Part shown: positions 38,789-49,500 of the stretch, piece after piece
Position numbering within the stretch: the first letter of the stretch is position 1
Layout of the letters: every line of letters begins with the position of its first letter
Source: Pedobacter sp. FW305-3-2-15-E-R2A2
GTDB lineage: Bacteria > Bacteroidota > Bacteroidia > Sphingobacteriales > Sphingobacteriaceae
Assembly (NCBI RefSeq): GCF_038446955.1
Contig: NZ_CP151803.1
Location: 682,001 to 746,000 of the forward strand
DNA: 64,000 bases
Direction: 5' to 3'
Notes under the pieces: model-generated
Told to the model about the DNA's origin: nothing
Database searches by the model: none
Seen by the model: only the letters and a program-made list of their open reading frames with translations
Made by a program: the position numbers and the translations under genes

Positions 38789-41299
38789 ATGAATAAAATG
38801 AGAACTAACATGGATTTTAAAAGCTGCAGGTTTCGTTTGATCAGTACGCTGCTCCTTTTGTTAATCATGCCAACGGTTGTTTTAAAAGCTCAAAAGCAAG
38901 GTTCCTCAAATTTAAAACTGTGGTATGAACAACCGTCCGGTACAATCTGGGAAAATGCCTTACCTATAGGGAATGGAGTGCTTGGCGCCATGGTTTATGG
39001 TAACGTAGATCAGGAAATCATAAAACTCAACGAGCATACTTTATGGAGTGGCAGCCCGAACCGGAATGATGTTCCGGAAACCCTGGATTCTTTAAGTCAG
39101 ATACGCCGGTTAATTTTTGAGGGAAGGCAGAAAGAAGCGGAACAGTTGTCCAATAAAGTGATGTTTGGTAAGAAATCTTCCGGTCAGATATTTCAGCCTG
39201 CCGGTAATCTTCATTTGAAGTTTCCCGGACAGGAAAGCTATCAAAATTACTACAGGGAACTGGATATTGAAAAAGCCATTACAAAAACTTCTTATAAGGT
39301 TGGGGAAGTGACCTATACCAGGGAGGCATTTGCCGCGTTTGGCGACAGGGTTGTGGTGATGCGTTTAACTGCAGACAAACCCTCACAGATTTCTTTCCAG
39401 GCCTCTTATACCACGCCACATAAAAACGCTGCCATTAATGTATCTGCGAAAGACCTCAGCATGCAAGGCCTGACAAGTGACCACGAAGGGGTTAAAGGAA
39501 TGGTGAAGTATGAAGTCATCAGCAGGTTTAAAAACGATGGAGGGACGGTTACTTCAACAGATCGTACCATTAACATTCAAGGTGCCAATGCAGTTACGAT
39601 ATATATATCTATTGCTACCAACTTCAATAACTATAAGGACGTTAGTGCTGATGAGCATAAAAGAGCACTTGATTACCTTAACAAAGCATCTTCAAAATCT
39701 TTCAGTACAATTTTAAATACACATATTTCAGCCTATCAGAAATATTTCAATCGCGTTAAGCTGGATTTGGGCCCCGCTGCAGCTGCAGATTTGCCTACCG
39801 ACAAAAGACTGATGAATTTCAGGAAGGTCTCAGATCCCCAGTTTGCAGCTTTGTATTATCAGTTTGGGCGTTATTTATTGATCAGTTCCTCACAACCTGG
39901 TGGTCAGCCAGCTAATCTGCAGGGGATTTGGAATGATCAGTTAAATCCGCCATGGGATAGTAAATACACCATAAACATCAACGCACAAATGAATTATTGG
40001 CCTGCCGAGCCTGCAAACCTGGCGGAATTACATGAACCATTTTTAAGAATGGTAAAAGAGCTGTCTGAAACCGGTGCGGAGACAGCCAAATCAATGTATG
40101 GAGCAAGGGGATGGGTAGCTCATCACAATACAGATATATGGCGCATAACAGGGCCGGTTGACGGTGCCTTTTGGGGCATTTGGAATGGTGGAGGAGGCTG
40201 GACCAGTCAGCATTTATGGGAACATTATTTATACGGTGGGGATAAGCGTTATTTAAGCAGCGTTTATCCTATATTGAAAGGAGCGGCTACCTTTTATAAA
40301 GATTTTTTAGTTGCGCATCCAACCCATAAATGGTTAGTGGTTAATCCCGGAACCTCTCCTGAAAATGCGCCGCAAGCGCATGGCGGTTCTTCCCTGGATG
40401 CAGGAACGACGATGGACAACCAGATTGTTTTTGATGTATTTACCACCGCGATCAGGGCCGCTAAAATTTTAAACAAAGACCTGAAATTTGCGGATAGCTT
40501 AATACAAATGCGAACACATTTGCCTCCTATGCACATTGGCAAATACGGGCAGTTACAAGAATGGATAGATGATGTGGATAGTCCCAACGACAAGCACCGT
40601 CACATTTCCCACCTTTATGGCTTATTCCCGTCTAATCAGATTTCAGCATATCGTACCCCTTTATTATACAGTGCAGCTAAAAATACGCTCCTGCAAAGGG
40701 GAGATGTGTCGACTGGCTGGAGCATGGGCTGGAAAATCAACTGGTGGGCAAGGATGCAGGATGGAAACCATGCTTATCAGCTCATTAAAAATCAGCTGAC
40801 TCCTTTGGGGGTTAATCCTGATGGAGGGGGAACTTACAACAATTTATTTGATGCGCATCCTCCATTTCAAATCGATGGTAATTTTGGTTGTACCTCTGGT
40901 ATTACTGAAATGTTAATGCAAAGTGCAGATGGTGCATTGCATCTGCTTCCGGCACTTCCCGATGAATGGCAAATGAGTGGCAGCATTAGTGGATTGAGGG
41001 CAAGAGGCGGATTTGAAGTGATCACTATGGAATGGGTAAATGGAAAAGTGGTTAAAGCGGTCATCAGATCTACAATTGGTGGGAACCTTCGTTTAAGAGT
41101 TCCTAATCCGATAAAGATAAATGAGGCTGTTTTAAAAGTCGCAAAAGGAGAAAATCCGAACCCATTCTATGCGGTAGCAAAAATCCCTGATGCCATTGTT
41201 TCTGAAAAAGCCAGCCTGGCCTTGCCGGAGCTGAAAAAGACATTTGTTTATGATGTCCCTACACAAGCCCATCAACTTTATACCCTGGTTTTAAATTAA
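38789..41299 (+). CDS. GH95 alpha-L-fucosidase/alpha-L-galactosidase
   Basis: An 836-residue secreted glycosidase of family GH95. Key family residues are visible: Asn396 and Asn398 in '[18 protein letters not shown]', Glu525 in '[15 protein letters not shown]' and Asp696 in '[16 protein letters not shown]', corresponding to the catalytic Asn/Glu/Asp set of the Bifidobacterium enzyme. The N-terminus has a few residues before the hydrophobic core, so starts at 38789, 38798 or 38810 are all possible. GH95 enzymes act on alpha-1,2-fucose, and those in gut Bacteroides xylan loci act on alpha-L-galactose. In this xylan operon the L-galactosidase role is the better guess (inference). Confidence 0.94.
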   Translation: MNKMRTNMDFKSCRFRLISTLLLLLIMPTVVLKAQKQGSSNLKLWYEQPSGTIWENALPIGNGVLGAMVYGNVDQEIIKLNEHTLWSGSPNRNDVPETLDSLSQIRRLIFEGRQKEAEQLSNKVMFGKKSSGQIFQPAGNLHLKFPGQESYQNYYRELDIEKAITKTSYKVGEVTYTREAFAAFGDRVVVMRLTADKPSQISFQASYTTPHKNAAINVSAKDLSMQGLTSDHEGVKGMVKYEVISRFKNDGGTVTSTDRTINIQGANAVTIYISIATNFNNYKDVSADEHKRALDYLNKASSKSFSTILNTHISAYQKYFNRVKLDLGPAAAADLPTDKRLMNFRKVSDPQFAALYYQFGRYLLISSSQPGGQPANLQGIWNDQLNPPWDSKYTININAQMNYWPAEPANLAELHEPFLRMVKELSETGAETAKSMYGARGWVAHHNTDIWRITGPVDGAFWGIWNGGGGWTSQHLWEHYLYGGDKRYLSSVYPILKGAATFYKDFLVAHPTHKWLVVNPGTSPENAPQAHGGSSLDAGTTMDNQIVFDVFTTAIRAAKILNKDLKFADSLIQMRTHLPPMHIGKYGQLQEWIDDVDSPNDKHRHISHLYGLFPSNQISAYRTPLLYSAAKNTLLQRGDVSTGWSMGWKINWWARMQDGNHAYQLIKNQLTPLGVNPDGGGTYNNLFDAHPPFQIDGNFGCTSGITEMLMQSADGALHLLPALPDEWQMSGSISGLRARGGFEVITMEWVNGKVVKAVIRSTIGGNLRLRVPNPIKINEAVLKVAKGENPNPFYAVAKIPDAIVSEKASLALPELKKTFVYDVPTQAHQLYTLVLN

Positions 41300-41304
41300 T
41301 ACTC

Positions 41305-43236
41305 ATGAAGTTCACTATTTTATCAATTAATTTTTTGCTTTGTGCCCTTTTCAGTAATGCACAAAAAGGAGGTATCTACCTCATCTCCAGTCCCGATAAA
41401 AATATACAGGTAACCTGTAAGCCTGCTGAGTTGGTATATCAGATCAGGTATAAAGGAGAAACTGTACTTACAGACTCCAAAATGGGCATAGTAAGGGAAG
41501 ATGAAGATTTCTCTAAAAACCTGCAGGTCATAAGGGCATCTTTTCCGACCCGCATATCCGATCATTATACCATGCTTAATGCAAAAAAGAAGGATATCAA
41601 TTATACTGCAAACCGACTGCTCATCGAAACAAAAACGATTTCCGGAAAAAAGATGAATGTCATTTTTCAGGTGGCTAATGATGGCGTTGCGTTTCGGTAT
41701 GAATTCCCGGAGCAGGATAAGGAGATCAGGAGCATAAAAGCTGAGGCAACCAGTTTTCGCTTTCCGGAGGGAACCAGGGCCTGGCTACAACCCAAAACAG
41801 AAGCTCAAACAGGATTTGAACATACCAACCCATCTTACGAAGCTCATTATATGATGGATATTCCGGTGGGTACAGCTTCCAATAGCAGCAATGGCTGGGT
41901 GTACCCGGCTTTGTTTAAGCATAAAAATATCTGGGTAATGATCACAGAGAGTGGTTTGGAAAGGAATTACTGTGGCACAGCGCTGCAACAGTTTTCGAAT
42001 GGTGGGGAATATCATATCAATTTTCCGCAGGCACCTGAAAAAATTGCCGGTGGGGCATTAAATCCGGAGTCGGCTTTACCCTGGAAGACTCCATGGCGGA
42101 TTATTGCTATCGGCAATCTGAAAACGATCATGGAATCTACCTTGGGGACTGACCTTGCCCTGCCCACAAAAAAGATGGATACCTCATTTATAAAACCTGG
42201 TAAAGCTTCCTGGAGCTGGGTATTGGAAAAGGATGCAGCTACGATATATCCGGTCCAGAAAAAATACATTGATTATGCAGCGGATATGAAATGGCAATAT
42301 TGCCTTATTGATGCCAACTGGGATCAGACCATCGGTTACGACTCCGTGAAAATTTTAGCAGATTATGCAAAAGGAAAAAATGTAGGGTTGTTGCTTTGGT
42401 ATAATTCTGCCGGCGAATGGAATACGGTGAAATTTACCCCAAAAGATAAGCTGTTAAGTCATGAAAGTCGGGTAAAGGAGTTTACCCGGTTGAGAAGTAT
42501 GGGCATCAAAGGAATAAAAATGGATTTTTTTGGAGGAGATGGACAGTCCATGATCGCCTATTATCAGGATATCCTGGAAGATGCGGCAGACCATCATTTA
42601 TTAGTTAATTTTCATGGGGCCACACTCCCGAGGGGATGGCAGCGGACGTATCCAAATTTGATGACTGCCGAGGCGGTTTACGGTTATGAAATGATCACTT
42701 TTAGTCAGGATGCAGCTAATAAGGCTCCTGAACATTCGGTAATGAGTGCAATGGTGCGCAATGTTTTTGATCCAATGGATTTCACGCCAATGGTATTAAA
42801 TAAAATACCCGGAATAAACAGGGTAACCACACCTGCTTTTGAACTGGCCACTGCCATTACATTTTTATCTGGTATCCAACATTATGCGGAGACGCCTGAT
42901 GGCATGAAGGAAGTTCCTGTGTTTGTAAAGGATTTTTTGAGAAAAATACCCAATTCCTGGGATGACCTGAAGTTTATCGAAGGTTATCCGGGACAATTGT
43001 ATGTCGTTGCCAGAAAGACCGGAAACAAATGGTATGTGGCGGGGATTAATGGAGAAAAAATTGATAAACACCTGACTTTAGACCTTTCCTTTCTAAAAAA
43101 TAAGACTGGAGCATTGATCTCATCGGGTAATACTGGCGATGCGCCGTTTGATTTGAAAAAAATGAACATACCGGCAAGTGGTAAAGTGGAGGTTGATTTG
43201 AAGAAATATGATGGTTTTATAGCTGTTTTTGAATAA
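41305..43236 (+). CDS. GH97 glycosidase, probable retaining alpha-galactosidase
   Basis: A 643-residue secreted enzyme (signal ends SNA-Q) of family GH97: N-terminal beta-sandwich, central barrel and C-terminal beta domain. The barrel contains 'GIKMDFFGGDGQSM' with Asp407 at the position of the nucleophile in retaining GH97 alpha-galactosidases, and 'VNFHGATLPRGWQRTYPNLM' in place of the Glu-bearing segment of inverting SusB-type alpha-glucosidases. This favours retaining alpha-galactosidase activity on D-galactose decorations. It starts 5 nt after GH95 and ends one base before the next GH43 start, so the three are tightly coupled. Confidence 0.92.
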   Translation: MKFTILSINFLLCALFSNAQKGGIYLISSPDKNIQVTCKPAELVYQIRYKGETVLTDSKMGIVREDEDFSKNLQVIRASFPTRISDHYTMLNAKKKDINYTANRLLIETKTISGKKMNVIFQVANDGVAFRYEFPEQDKEIRSIKAEATSFRFPEGTRAWLQPKTEAQTGFEHTNPSYEAHYMMDIPVGTASNSSNGWVYPALFKHKNIWVMITESGLERNYCGTALQQFSNGGEYHINFPQAPEKIAGGALNPESALPWKTPWRIIAIGNLKTIMESTLGTDLALPTKKMDTSFIKPGKASWSWVLEKDAATIYPVQKKYIDYAADMKWQYCLIDANWDQTIGYDSVKILADYAKGKNVGLLLWYNSAGEWNTVKFTPKDKLLSHESRVKEFTRLRSMGIKGIKMDFFGGDGQSMIAYYQDILEDAADHHLLVNFHGATLPRGWQRTYPNLMTAEAVYGYEMITFSQDAANKAPEHSVMSAMVRNVFDPMDFTPMVLNKIPGINRVTTPAFELATAITFLSGIQHYAETPDGMKEVPVFVKDFLRKIPNSWDDLKFIEGYPGQLYVVARKTGNKWYVAGINGEKIDKHLTLDLSFLKNKTGALISSGNTGDAPFDLKKMNIPASGKVEVDLKKYDGFIAVFE

Positions 43237-43237
43237 G

Positions 43238-44815
43238 ATGAAAAAGTTTGTAGTCCCTATGGCATTTTTTGCTGTAATTTTTCTATGCCATCAGGTCTTT
43301 GCTCAACAGCAAAAGGCACAAAACCCTGTTATTTTTGCAGACGTCCCGGATATGTCCATGGTACGTGTGGGTGATGCGTACTACATGAGCAGCACCACCA
43401 TGCACATGAGTCCCGGTGTACCGATTATGAAATCTAAAGATCTGATCAACTGGAAAATTGTAAGTTATGCCTATGATACGCTCGAAAATGTTGATGCGCT
43501 CAACCTGACAAACGGGAAGAATGCTTATGGTCATGGGACCTGGGCGAGCAGTATCCGTTATCATAAGGGGACCTTCTATGTAAGTACGTTTGCTCAGACT
43601 ACTGGTAAAACTTATATATATACTACAAAAGATATAGAGAAAGGGCTTTGGAAAGTAAGCGCTTTCAGGCCAGGTTTACATGACCATTCTTTGTTTTTTG
43701 ATGATAATGGTAAAGTTTACATGGTTTACGGAGGAGGGAAGATCAGACTGGTTGAACTGAAATCTGATCTGTCAGGCGTCAATACTGATGTTCCTGAACG
43801 TATCATCATAGAAAATGCCAGCCTCCCATCCGGTGAAAACATTGGTCTGCCTGCAGAAGGTTCTCAATTGTTTAAAGTAAAGGGGAAATATTATCTCTTT
43901 AACATTACCTGGCCAAAAGGAGGTATGCGAACTGTAGTCGTTCACAGAGCGGATAAAATCACGGGTCCTTATGATGGCAAAACCAGCTTACAGGATCTGG
44001 GAGTGGCTCAGGGTGGATTGATCGACAAGCCAAATGGAGAATGGTTCGCTTATCTTTTTCGTGATTTCGGTGCTGTAGGTAGAATTCCTTATTTAGTGCC
44101 GGTGAAATGGCAGGATGGCTGGCCGGTATTGGGTACCAATGGCAAAGTTCCGGAAACACTGGATTTACCGATGAGTAAAGGGCTGATGCCGGGAATTGTG
44201 GCTTCTGATGATTTTAACCGTAAGAATGGCGAGCCTGATCTGCCATTGGTCTGGCAATGGAACCATCAACCGGATGCCGGTCTTTGGTCGGTGAAAAAAA
44301 GAGCGGGATACTTAAGGTTAACGACTGGAAAAATTGACAGTAACTTTTTGCAGGCCCGAAATACTTTAACTCAACGTACCATCGGTCCCTTTTCTTCAGG
44401 AACTACCGCTGTTGATGTCGCTATGATGAAGGATGGTGATCTTGCAGGCTTAGGTATTTTGCAGAAAAATTATGGGCTGGTTGGGGTTAGCGTAGAAGGG
44501 AATTCCAGATACATGGTCATCATTGACGCAGGTACCGGTAAACCCATCGAAAAGGAACGGGTACAGCTTGAACAGGATAAAATCTATTTTAAAATAGATT
44601 GTGATTTTTCTCAAAAGCGGGACCTGGCCAGCTTCTTTTACAGTCTTGACGGAAAGGTTTGGAAAACAATAGGAAACCCAATGAAAATGGCTTATACCAT
44701 TCCTCATTTTATGGGCTACCGTTTTGCATTGTTTAACTATGCCAGAAAGCAAACAGGGGGCTATGCTGATTTTGATTACTTCCATATTTCGGATAAGAAA
44801 TCTCCTTCAAACTAA
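43238..44815 (+). CDS. GH43 glycosidase with C-terminal beta-sandwich (GH43_12-like)
   Basis: From the ATG at 43238 (an in-frame TTG at 43229 overlaps the GH97 stop and is not needed) this is 525 residues with a signal peptide ending VFA-Q. The GH43 propeller starts 'NPVIFADVPDMSMVRVGDAY', and 'TTMHMSPGVPIMKSKDLINW' is a characteristic variant of the substrate loop. The second Asp is in 'LHDHSLFFDDNGKVYM' and the acid Glu in 'GLPAEGSQLFKVKGKYY'. A beta-sandwich follows from about residue 325. Its relatives are arabinofuranosidases and xylosidases of xylan loci. It is the third GH43 of two-domain or CBM type in the window and the fourth GH43 overall. Confidence 0.92.
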   Translation: MKKFVVPMAFFAVIFLCHQVFAQQQKAQNPVIFADVPDMSMVRVGDAYYMSSTTMHMSPGVPIMKSKDLINWKIVSYAYDTLENVDALNLTNGKNAYGHGTWASSIRYHKGTFYVSTFAQTTGKTYIYTTKDIEKGLWKVSAFRPGLHDHSLFFDDNGKVYMVYGGGKIRLVELKSDLSGVNTDVPERIIIENASLPSGENIGLPAEGSQLFKVKGKYYLFNITWPKGGMRTVVVHRADKITGPYDGKTSLQDLGVAQGGLIDKPNGEWFAYLFRDFGAVGRIPYLVPVKWQDGWPVLGTNGKVPETLDLPMSKGLMPGIVASDDFNRKNGEPDLPLVWQWNHQPDAGLWSVKKRAGYLRLTTGKIDSNFLQARNTLTQRTIGPFSSGTTAVDVAMMKDGDLAGLGILQKNYGLVGVSVEGNSRYMVIIDAGTGKPIEKERVQLEQDKIYFKIDCDFSQKRDLASFFYSLDGKVWKTIGNPMKMAYTIPHFMGYRFALFNYARKQTGGYADFDYFHISDKKSPSN

Positions 44816-44994
44816 GTTATAATCCTGATTTCTTCAATTCCGGGCAACTTTCTCAGGTTATTGCTAAGGTTAAACAAAAGTGCTAGTCTTTTGCTGAATA
44901 ATTCAACATTACAGTAACACTTAGCGATACCTTGACCATCTGCTTATGTGTTGGCGAAGGCCCCATATCAGCAGTTGACCTATTACACATGATC

Positions 44995-46122
44995 ATGAGA
45001 AAAATTGTTTTGATTTTATTGGGCTGTCTGTCCACAGTTTTAATTACTTCGTATACAAATTATACGTCTGAAACCATTCCGCTCAAAGATGTTTTCAAAG
45101 GAAAATTTCACATAGGCGTTGCCTTAAATACCCGGCAAATATGGGGCAGGGATACCAATGCTTTAAAAATAGTAAAAACACATTTTAATTCTGTCGTAGC
45201 TGAAAACTGCATGAAGAGCATGTCGCTTCAGCCAAGGGAAGGCCAGTTTCAGTTCAGAGATGCCGATCAGTTTGTCGAATTTGCAGCGCAAAACAATATG
45301 TTTACCATTGGACATACCTTAATATGGCATTCCCAGGCACCCAGGTGGTTTTTTGTGGATGAGCATGGAAATGAGGTATCCAGGGAGGTGCTGATAGAAA
45401 GAATGAAAAATCATATCACCACTGTGGTTTCCCGATATAAAGGACGTATAAAAGGCTGGGATGTGGTAAATGAGGCAATATTAGACGACGGGTCCTTTAG
45501 AAAAAGTAAGTTTTATACCATTATCGGGGAGGACTTTATACGTCTGGCATTTGAATTCGCTCATGCTGCCGATCCGCAGGCAGAACTCTATTACAATGAT
45601 TTCTCGATGTCGCTGGAAGGAAAACGCAATGGTGTAGTCAGCATGATCAATAAATTGAAAAAACAGGGGGTAAGAGTTACAGGCATAGGGATGCAGGGCC
45701 ATGTGGGACTTGATTATCCGAAAATCAGTGACTTTGAGAAAAGTATGCTGGCATTTTCAGGTACGGGTGCCAAAGTGATGATCACAGAACTTGACGTCAC
45801 AGTTTTGCCCAATCCAAGGCGAAATACCGGCGCTGATATCAACCAGAATTACGAATATAAAAAGGCGATTAATCCTTACATCGATGGTTTGCCAGATGCT
45901 GTAGAAGCGAAATTACAGGATCGTTACCTGGACTTCTTCAGGTTATTTTTAAAGCATCATGATAAAATAAGCAGGGTTACCGTCTGGGGAGTTACGGATG
46001 GCGATTCCTGGTTAAATAACTGGCCTGTATTTGGGCGCAAAGATTATCCTTTGTTGTTTGACCGACAATATAAAGCAAAGCCATTTGTCGAAATGATCTC
46101 CCGGATCTCAACAAAGAAATAA
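44995..46122 (+). CDS. GH10 endo-beta-1,4-xylanase
   Basis: A 375-residue single-domain GH10 xylanase. The ATG at 44995 (alternatively 44989) is chosen because it places MRKIVLILLG at the N-terminus; the frame is open further upstream to 44932, but that extension would bury the signal. The signal region contains L-L-G-C, a possible but short lipobox. Catalytic residues are Glu160 in 'WDVVNEAILDDG' and Glu265 in 'VMITELDVTVLP'; 'GHTLIWHSQAPRWFF' is the usual substrate loop. A 179-nt gap without a recognisable promoter separates it from the GH43 gene. It closes the large catalytic operon. Confidence 0.95.
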   Translation: MRKIVLILLGCLSTVLITSYTNYTSETIPLKDVFKGKFHIGVALNTRQIWGRDTNALKIVKTHFNSVVAENCMKSMSLQPREGQFQFRDADQFVEFAAQNNMFTIGHTLIWHSQAPRWFFVDEHGNEVSREVLIERMKNHITTVVSRYKGRIKGWDVVNEAILDDGSFRKSKFYTIIGEDFIRLAFEFAHAADPQAELYYNDFSMSLEGKRNGVVSMINKLKKQGVRVTGIGMQGHVGLDYPKISDFEKSMLAFSGTGAKVMITELDVTVLPNPRRNTGADINQNYEYKKAINPYIDGLPDAVEAKLQDRYLDFFRLFLKHHDKISRVTVWGVTDGDSWLNNWPVFGRKDYPLLFDRQYKAKPFVEMISRISTKK

Positions 46123-46183
46123 CAACTTAATTTTAAGTGTTTTATGCAGTTTTTTATGCGTTTTTAGCGCTTGAGGCGTGTTT

Positions 46184-46216
46184 TTTGCTTCTTTGAACAA
46201 ACCGGATATAAATTTG
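46184..46216 (+). promoter_or_regulatory. Promoter of the xus operon
   Basis: TTTG (46184-46187), a 21-nt spacer and TAAATTTG (46209-46216) match the Bacteroidota -33/-7 consensus exactly. Transcription would begin near 46223, about 340 nt before the xusA start, giving an unusually long leader. The same TTTG-N21-TAnnTTTG layout precedes the HTCS gene. Confidence 0.65.
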
Positions 46217-46382
46217 AACAATTGTGCTAGCCTTAAAAACGGAACTATTTTACATTCGATTAACCGAATATGAAAAGTTCTGACCTCCATAAGGTAAGAA
46301 TAACGAACCAAACAAACTTAAGCGGGCTGAGATCAATTAATTCCATGGTCACTTGCGACAGTAGTTTTTATAGGCGGTTCCA

Positions 46383-46412
46383 AACCAAATATTAACCAAA
46401 CTATAAACCAAA
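46383..46412 (+). repeat. Three AACCAAA repeats at helical spacing
   Basis: AACCAAA occurs at 46383-46389, 46394-46400 and 46406-46412, start-to-start distances 11 and 12 nt. A fourth copy is at 46306-46312. The three sit directly before the small reading frame at 46417. Spacing of about one DNA turn suits a multimeric protein site, but an unstructured RNA leader is equally possible. Confidence 0.4.
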
Positions 46413-46416
46413 TCGT

Positions 46417-46512
46417 ATGACAAAAAGCTACTACTATCCCGAGGAAGAATTCTGCCCTCATTTGAGCATTACAGCTAACAAATACAGTTTTTATGACCCT
46501 ATATACAATTAG
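46417..46512 (+). CDS. Possible 31-residue leader peptide before xusA
   Basis: ATG at 46417 opens 31 sense codons ending in TAG at 46510. The product starts MTKSYYYPEEEF and ends YSFYDPIYN; it is rich in Tyr, Phe and Pro and has no signal peptide or membrane segment. It ends 51 nt before xusA, with the CCCTA/TAGGG hairpin over its stop codon. An uORF-type role in xusA expression is conceivable. Chance is a serious alternative at this length, since no homology evidence is available. Confidence 0.25.
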   Translation: MTKSYYYPEEEFCPHLSITANKYSFYDPIYN

Positions 46513-46563
46513 GGCCTGTAAATAATTATCCAAATTCTATTTCTCTTTAAATGATTTTAAATA

Positions 46564-49500
46564 ATGGAAAAAAACACCAAGGTGGGTAATGCTGTGTGCC
46601 ACAAATATTGTGGGTATCAGCAGCTGTTACCTGTAATGTACCTCAGCTTAATGATGATCTTTCTTTTTATGGGGACCGCTGCCGCACAGCAACGGAAAAC
46701 CATAAAGGGAACGGTAAAAGATGAGCAACAAAATCCACTTAGCGGAGCCACCATTACCGTCAAAGGAACGAATGTTAAAACGCAGGCCAATTTAAGCGGA
46801 ACGTTTTCAATAGAGGTCCCTGCTGATAGAAACATACTTACTATAGGATATATTGGGATGAAGACCCAGGATGTCAGTATTGAGGGTAAAACGACCATAA
46901 GCGTGGTCATGAAAGATGATAAAGCACAACTGGGTGAGGTGGTGGTGGTCGGCTACGGAACACAGAAGAAAGAAAGTGTTGTCGGGGCAATTACACAGAC
47001 AACCAGTGAGGTGCTGGAAAGAACTGGTGGCGTGTCCAGCCTTGGGGCAGCCCTGACAGGAAATTTGCCGGGCGTAATTACTACCGCAAGTTCAGGAATG
47101 CCGGGCGAAGAAGATCCTCAGATCCTGATCCGCGGACGCAGTACCTGGAACAATGCAAACCCGCTGATTCTGGTAGATGGAGTGGAACGCTCCATGAACA
47201 ACATTGATATCGCCACAGTAGCTTCAGTTTCTGTATTAAAGGATGCGTCTGCTACTGCTGTATTTGGAGTGAAGGGCGCAAACGGAGTCATCCTGATCAC
47301 TACCAAAAGAGGACGTGAAGGCAAAGCAGAAATCAGGGCAGCTGCCAATACCGTGGTGAAAGCTGCCTCTAAACTTCCTGGAAAACTCGACTCTTACGAC
47401 ATGTTTAAGGTGCGTAACCGTACCATAGAATACGAACTGGCACTGGCACCAGGAGCCTGGAATTCTTATCTTCCTGAAGATATCATGCGTAAATACCGGT
47501 CGCCGGCAAATTTGCAGGAAGCCGAACGCTATCCAAATGTGGATTGGGTCAATACCTTGTTTCGCGACAATGCGATGTCTTACAATGCCAATCTGAACAT
47601 CAGCGGCGGAACCCCTTTTGTAAAATACTTTTCTTCAGTGGATTACCTGGATGAGGGTGATCTTTTCAAAAGGTTCAAGAACAACCGGGGCTATGACGGA
47701 GGCTATAGTTTCAAAAGATTGAATGTGCGCAGTAACCTGGATTTTCAGTTGACACCTTCCACCGTATTCAGGGCAAATATAGCTGGCTCCAGAGGCCTTT
47801 CAGAAAGACCCTGGATAGACGTAAATCCTTACAACACCTGGACTGCAGCGTATTCTGCTGCTCCTAACCTTTATCTGCCCGTTTATTCAGACGGAACCTG
47901 GGGATACTATAAGCCCAATGAACAACAAAGCCTTAACTCGGCAAGAATATTGGCTACCACAGGGCTTCAGCAAATTACAACTTCCCGCATTACGACCGAT
48001 TTTACCGTCGACCAGAACCTTAGCGCATTACTGAAAGGACTGAGTGTTAAAGGTACTCTATCTATTGATAATACTTTCATCGAGAATGAACGAGGCATTG
48101 ACGATCGGAATAACGGTACACTCAGTAAATATATTGATCCTGAAACCGGGGTAGTATCTTATTCACAAACTAAAGATGCTGCTACCGAGTTGGAATGGAC
48201 GGAAAGTACCAGGTGGGCGAGCAGGGCCGGTAATGTAAACGATGGGGCTACCTTTCGCAGAATGTTCTCTCAGTTGCAATTGAATTATGCAACCACTATC
48301 GCGGATAAACATGATGTGACAGCAATGGGATTGTGGAGCCGTGATGAAAGTGCCATCGGAAGTATTATTCCGTCTTATCGTGAGGATTGGGTATTTCGTA
48401 CCACCTATAGTTATGCCGGTAAATACAGCGTCGAATACAACGGGGCTTACAATGGATCTGAGAAATTCGGACCGGCTTATCGTTTCGAGTTCTTTTCTTC
48501 AGGAGGACTTGGCTGGATGATCTCTCAGGAGAATTTTATGAAGCCCTTAAAGTTCATCAACAGGCTCAAATTGCGCGGATCATACGGGGCAATTGGTGAT
48601 GATGGCGGTGCGCCAAGGTTTGCATTTTTAACCAATTGGGCATTCGGTGGTAAAACTCCGCTGGGGATTACAGGCGAAGCTGCAGAACAAAGTCCTTATA
48701 ACTGGTACAGGGAAACTGGCGTAGGTAATCCGAACGTTCGTTGGGAACGGGTCGTGAAAAAGAACATTGCGCTGGAATTTGGATTTTTCGAAGACATGCT
48801 TAGCGGAAGTATTGATTTCTTTCAGGATGACCGTAGTGACATTCTTACCGGTACAAACCGCGCGGTTCCATCATACTATGGGGCACAGCCATCTACATTT
48901 AATGTGGGAAAAGTCCAGTCAAGAGGATTTGAAGTTGACCTCCGTTTCAGTAAAAAAATAAACAATAACCTGCGGGTGTGGACAAATATCAATTTCACCC
49001 ATGCCAAGAACAAGGTGATTGATGCGGATGTGGCTGAACTGTTACCGCTCTATTCGAAACCTATCGATAAACAGATTGGCCAAGCCTATTCTTATGTGAG
49101 CCAGGGCTATTACAATACCTGGGATGAACTTTATGCGAGTACCATGCACAATGCAAATGATCATCAGAAAATTCCGGGAAATTATCAGCTCATCGATTAT
49201 AATGCGGATGGGATCATTGATGCCAATGACAATATTCCTTACGGTTATTCCGGAGCCCCTCAAAATACTTATAACGCAACATTGGGTGTCGACTGGAAAG
49301 GCTTTAGTGTATTTGCACAGTTTTATGGGGTTAATAATGTGACCCGTCAGGTGGTGCTCGGATCCTTTGCAGGGAAAAATACAGTTGCTTACGACGAAGG
49401 CACTTACTGGTCTAAGGACAATACCAATGCCGATGGTCCGATGCCGCGCTGGGAATCAACACCAGCCGGGTTTTATACGGCCGACAGGTATATGTATGAT

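Larger units (their letters stand above)
46217..46563 (+). other. Long 5' leader of the xus operon
   Basis: About 340 nt between the predicted promoter and xusA. It contains a hairpin ATTCG-ATTAAC-CGAAT (46254-46269), four AACCAAA heptamers (46306, 46383, 46394, 46406), a 31-codon reading frame (46417-46512) and a hairpin CCCTA/TAGGG (about 46497-46514) overlapping the end of that frame. No known riboswitch class was recognised. Long leaders with post-transcriptional control are known for some Bacteroides polysaccharide operons. Confidence 0.45.

Noticed and set aside
44932..44994. Upstream extension of the second GH10 xylanase
   Set aside because: The extra residues precede the hydrophobic signal core and show no family conservation; ATG at 44995 or 44989 is preferred.
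46125..46138. ACTTAATTTTAAGT after the GH10 gene as a terminator
   Set aside because: The palindrome leaves only a two-base loop and the stem is A-T only; it cannot form a stable terminator hairpin.
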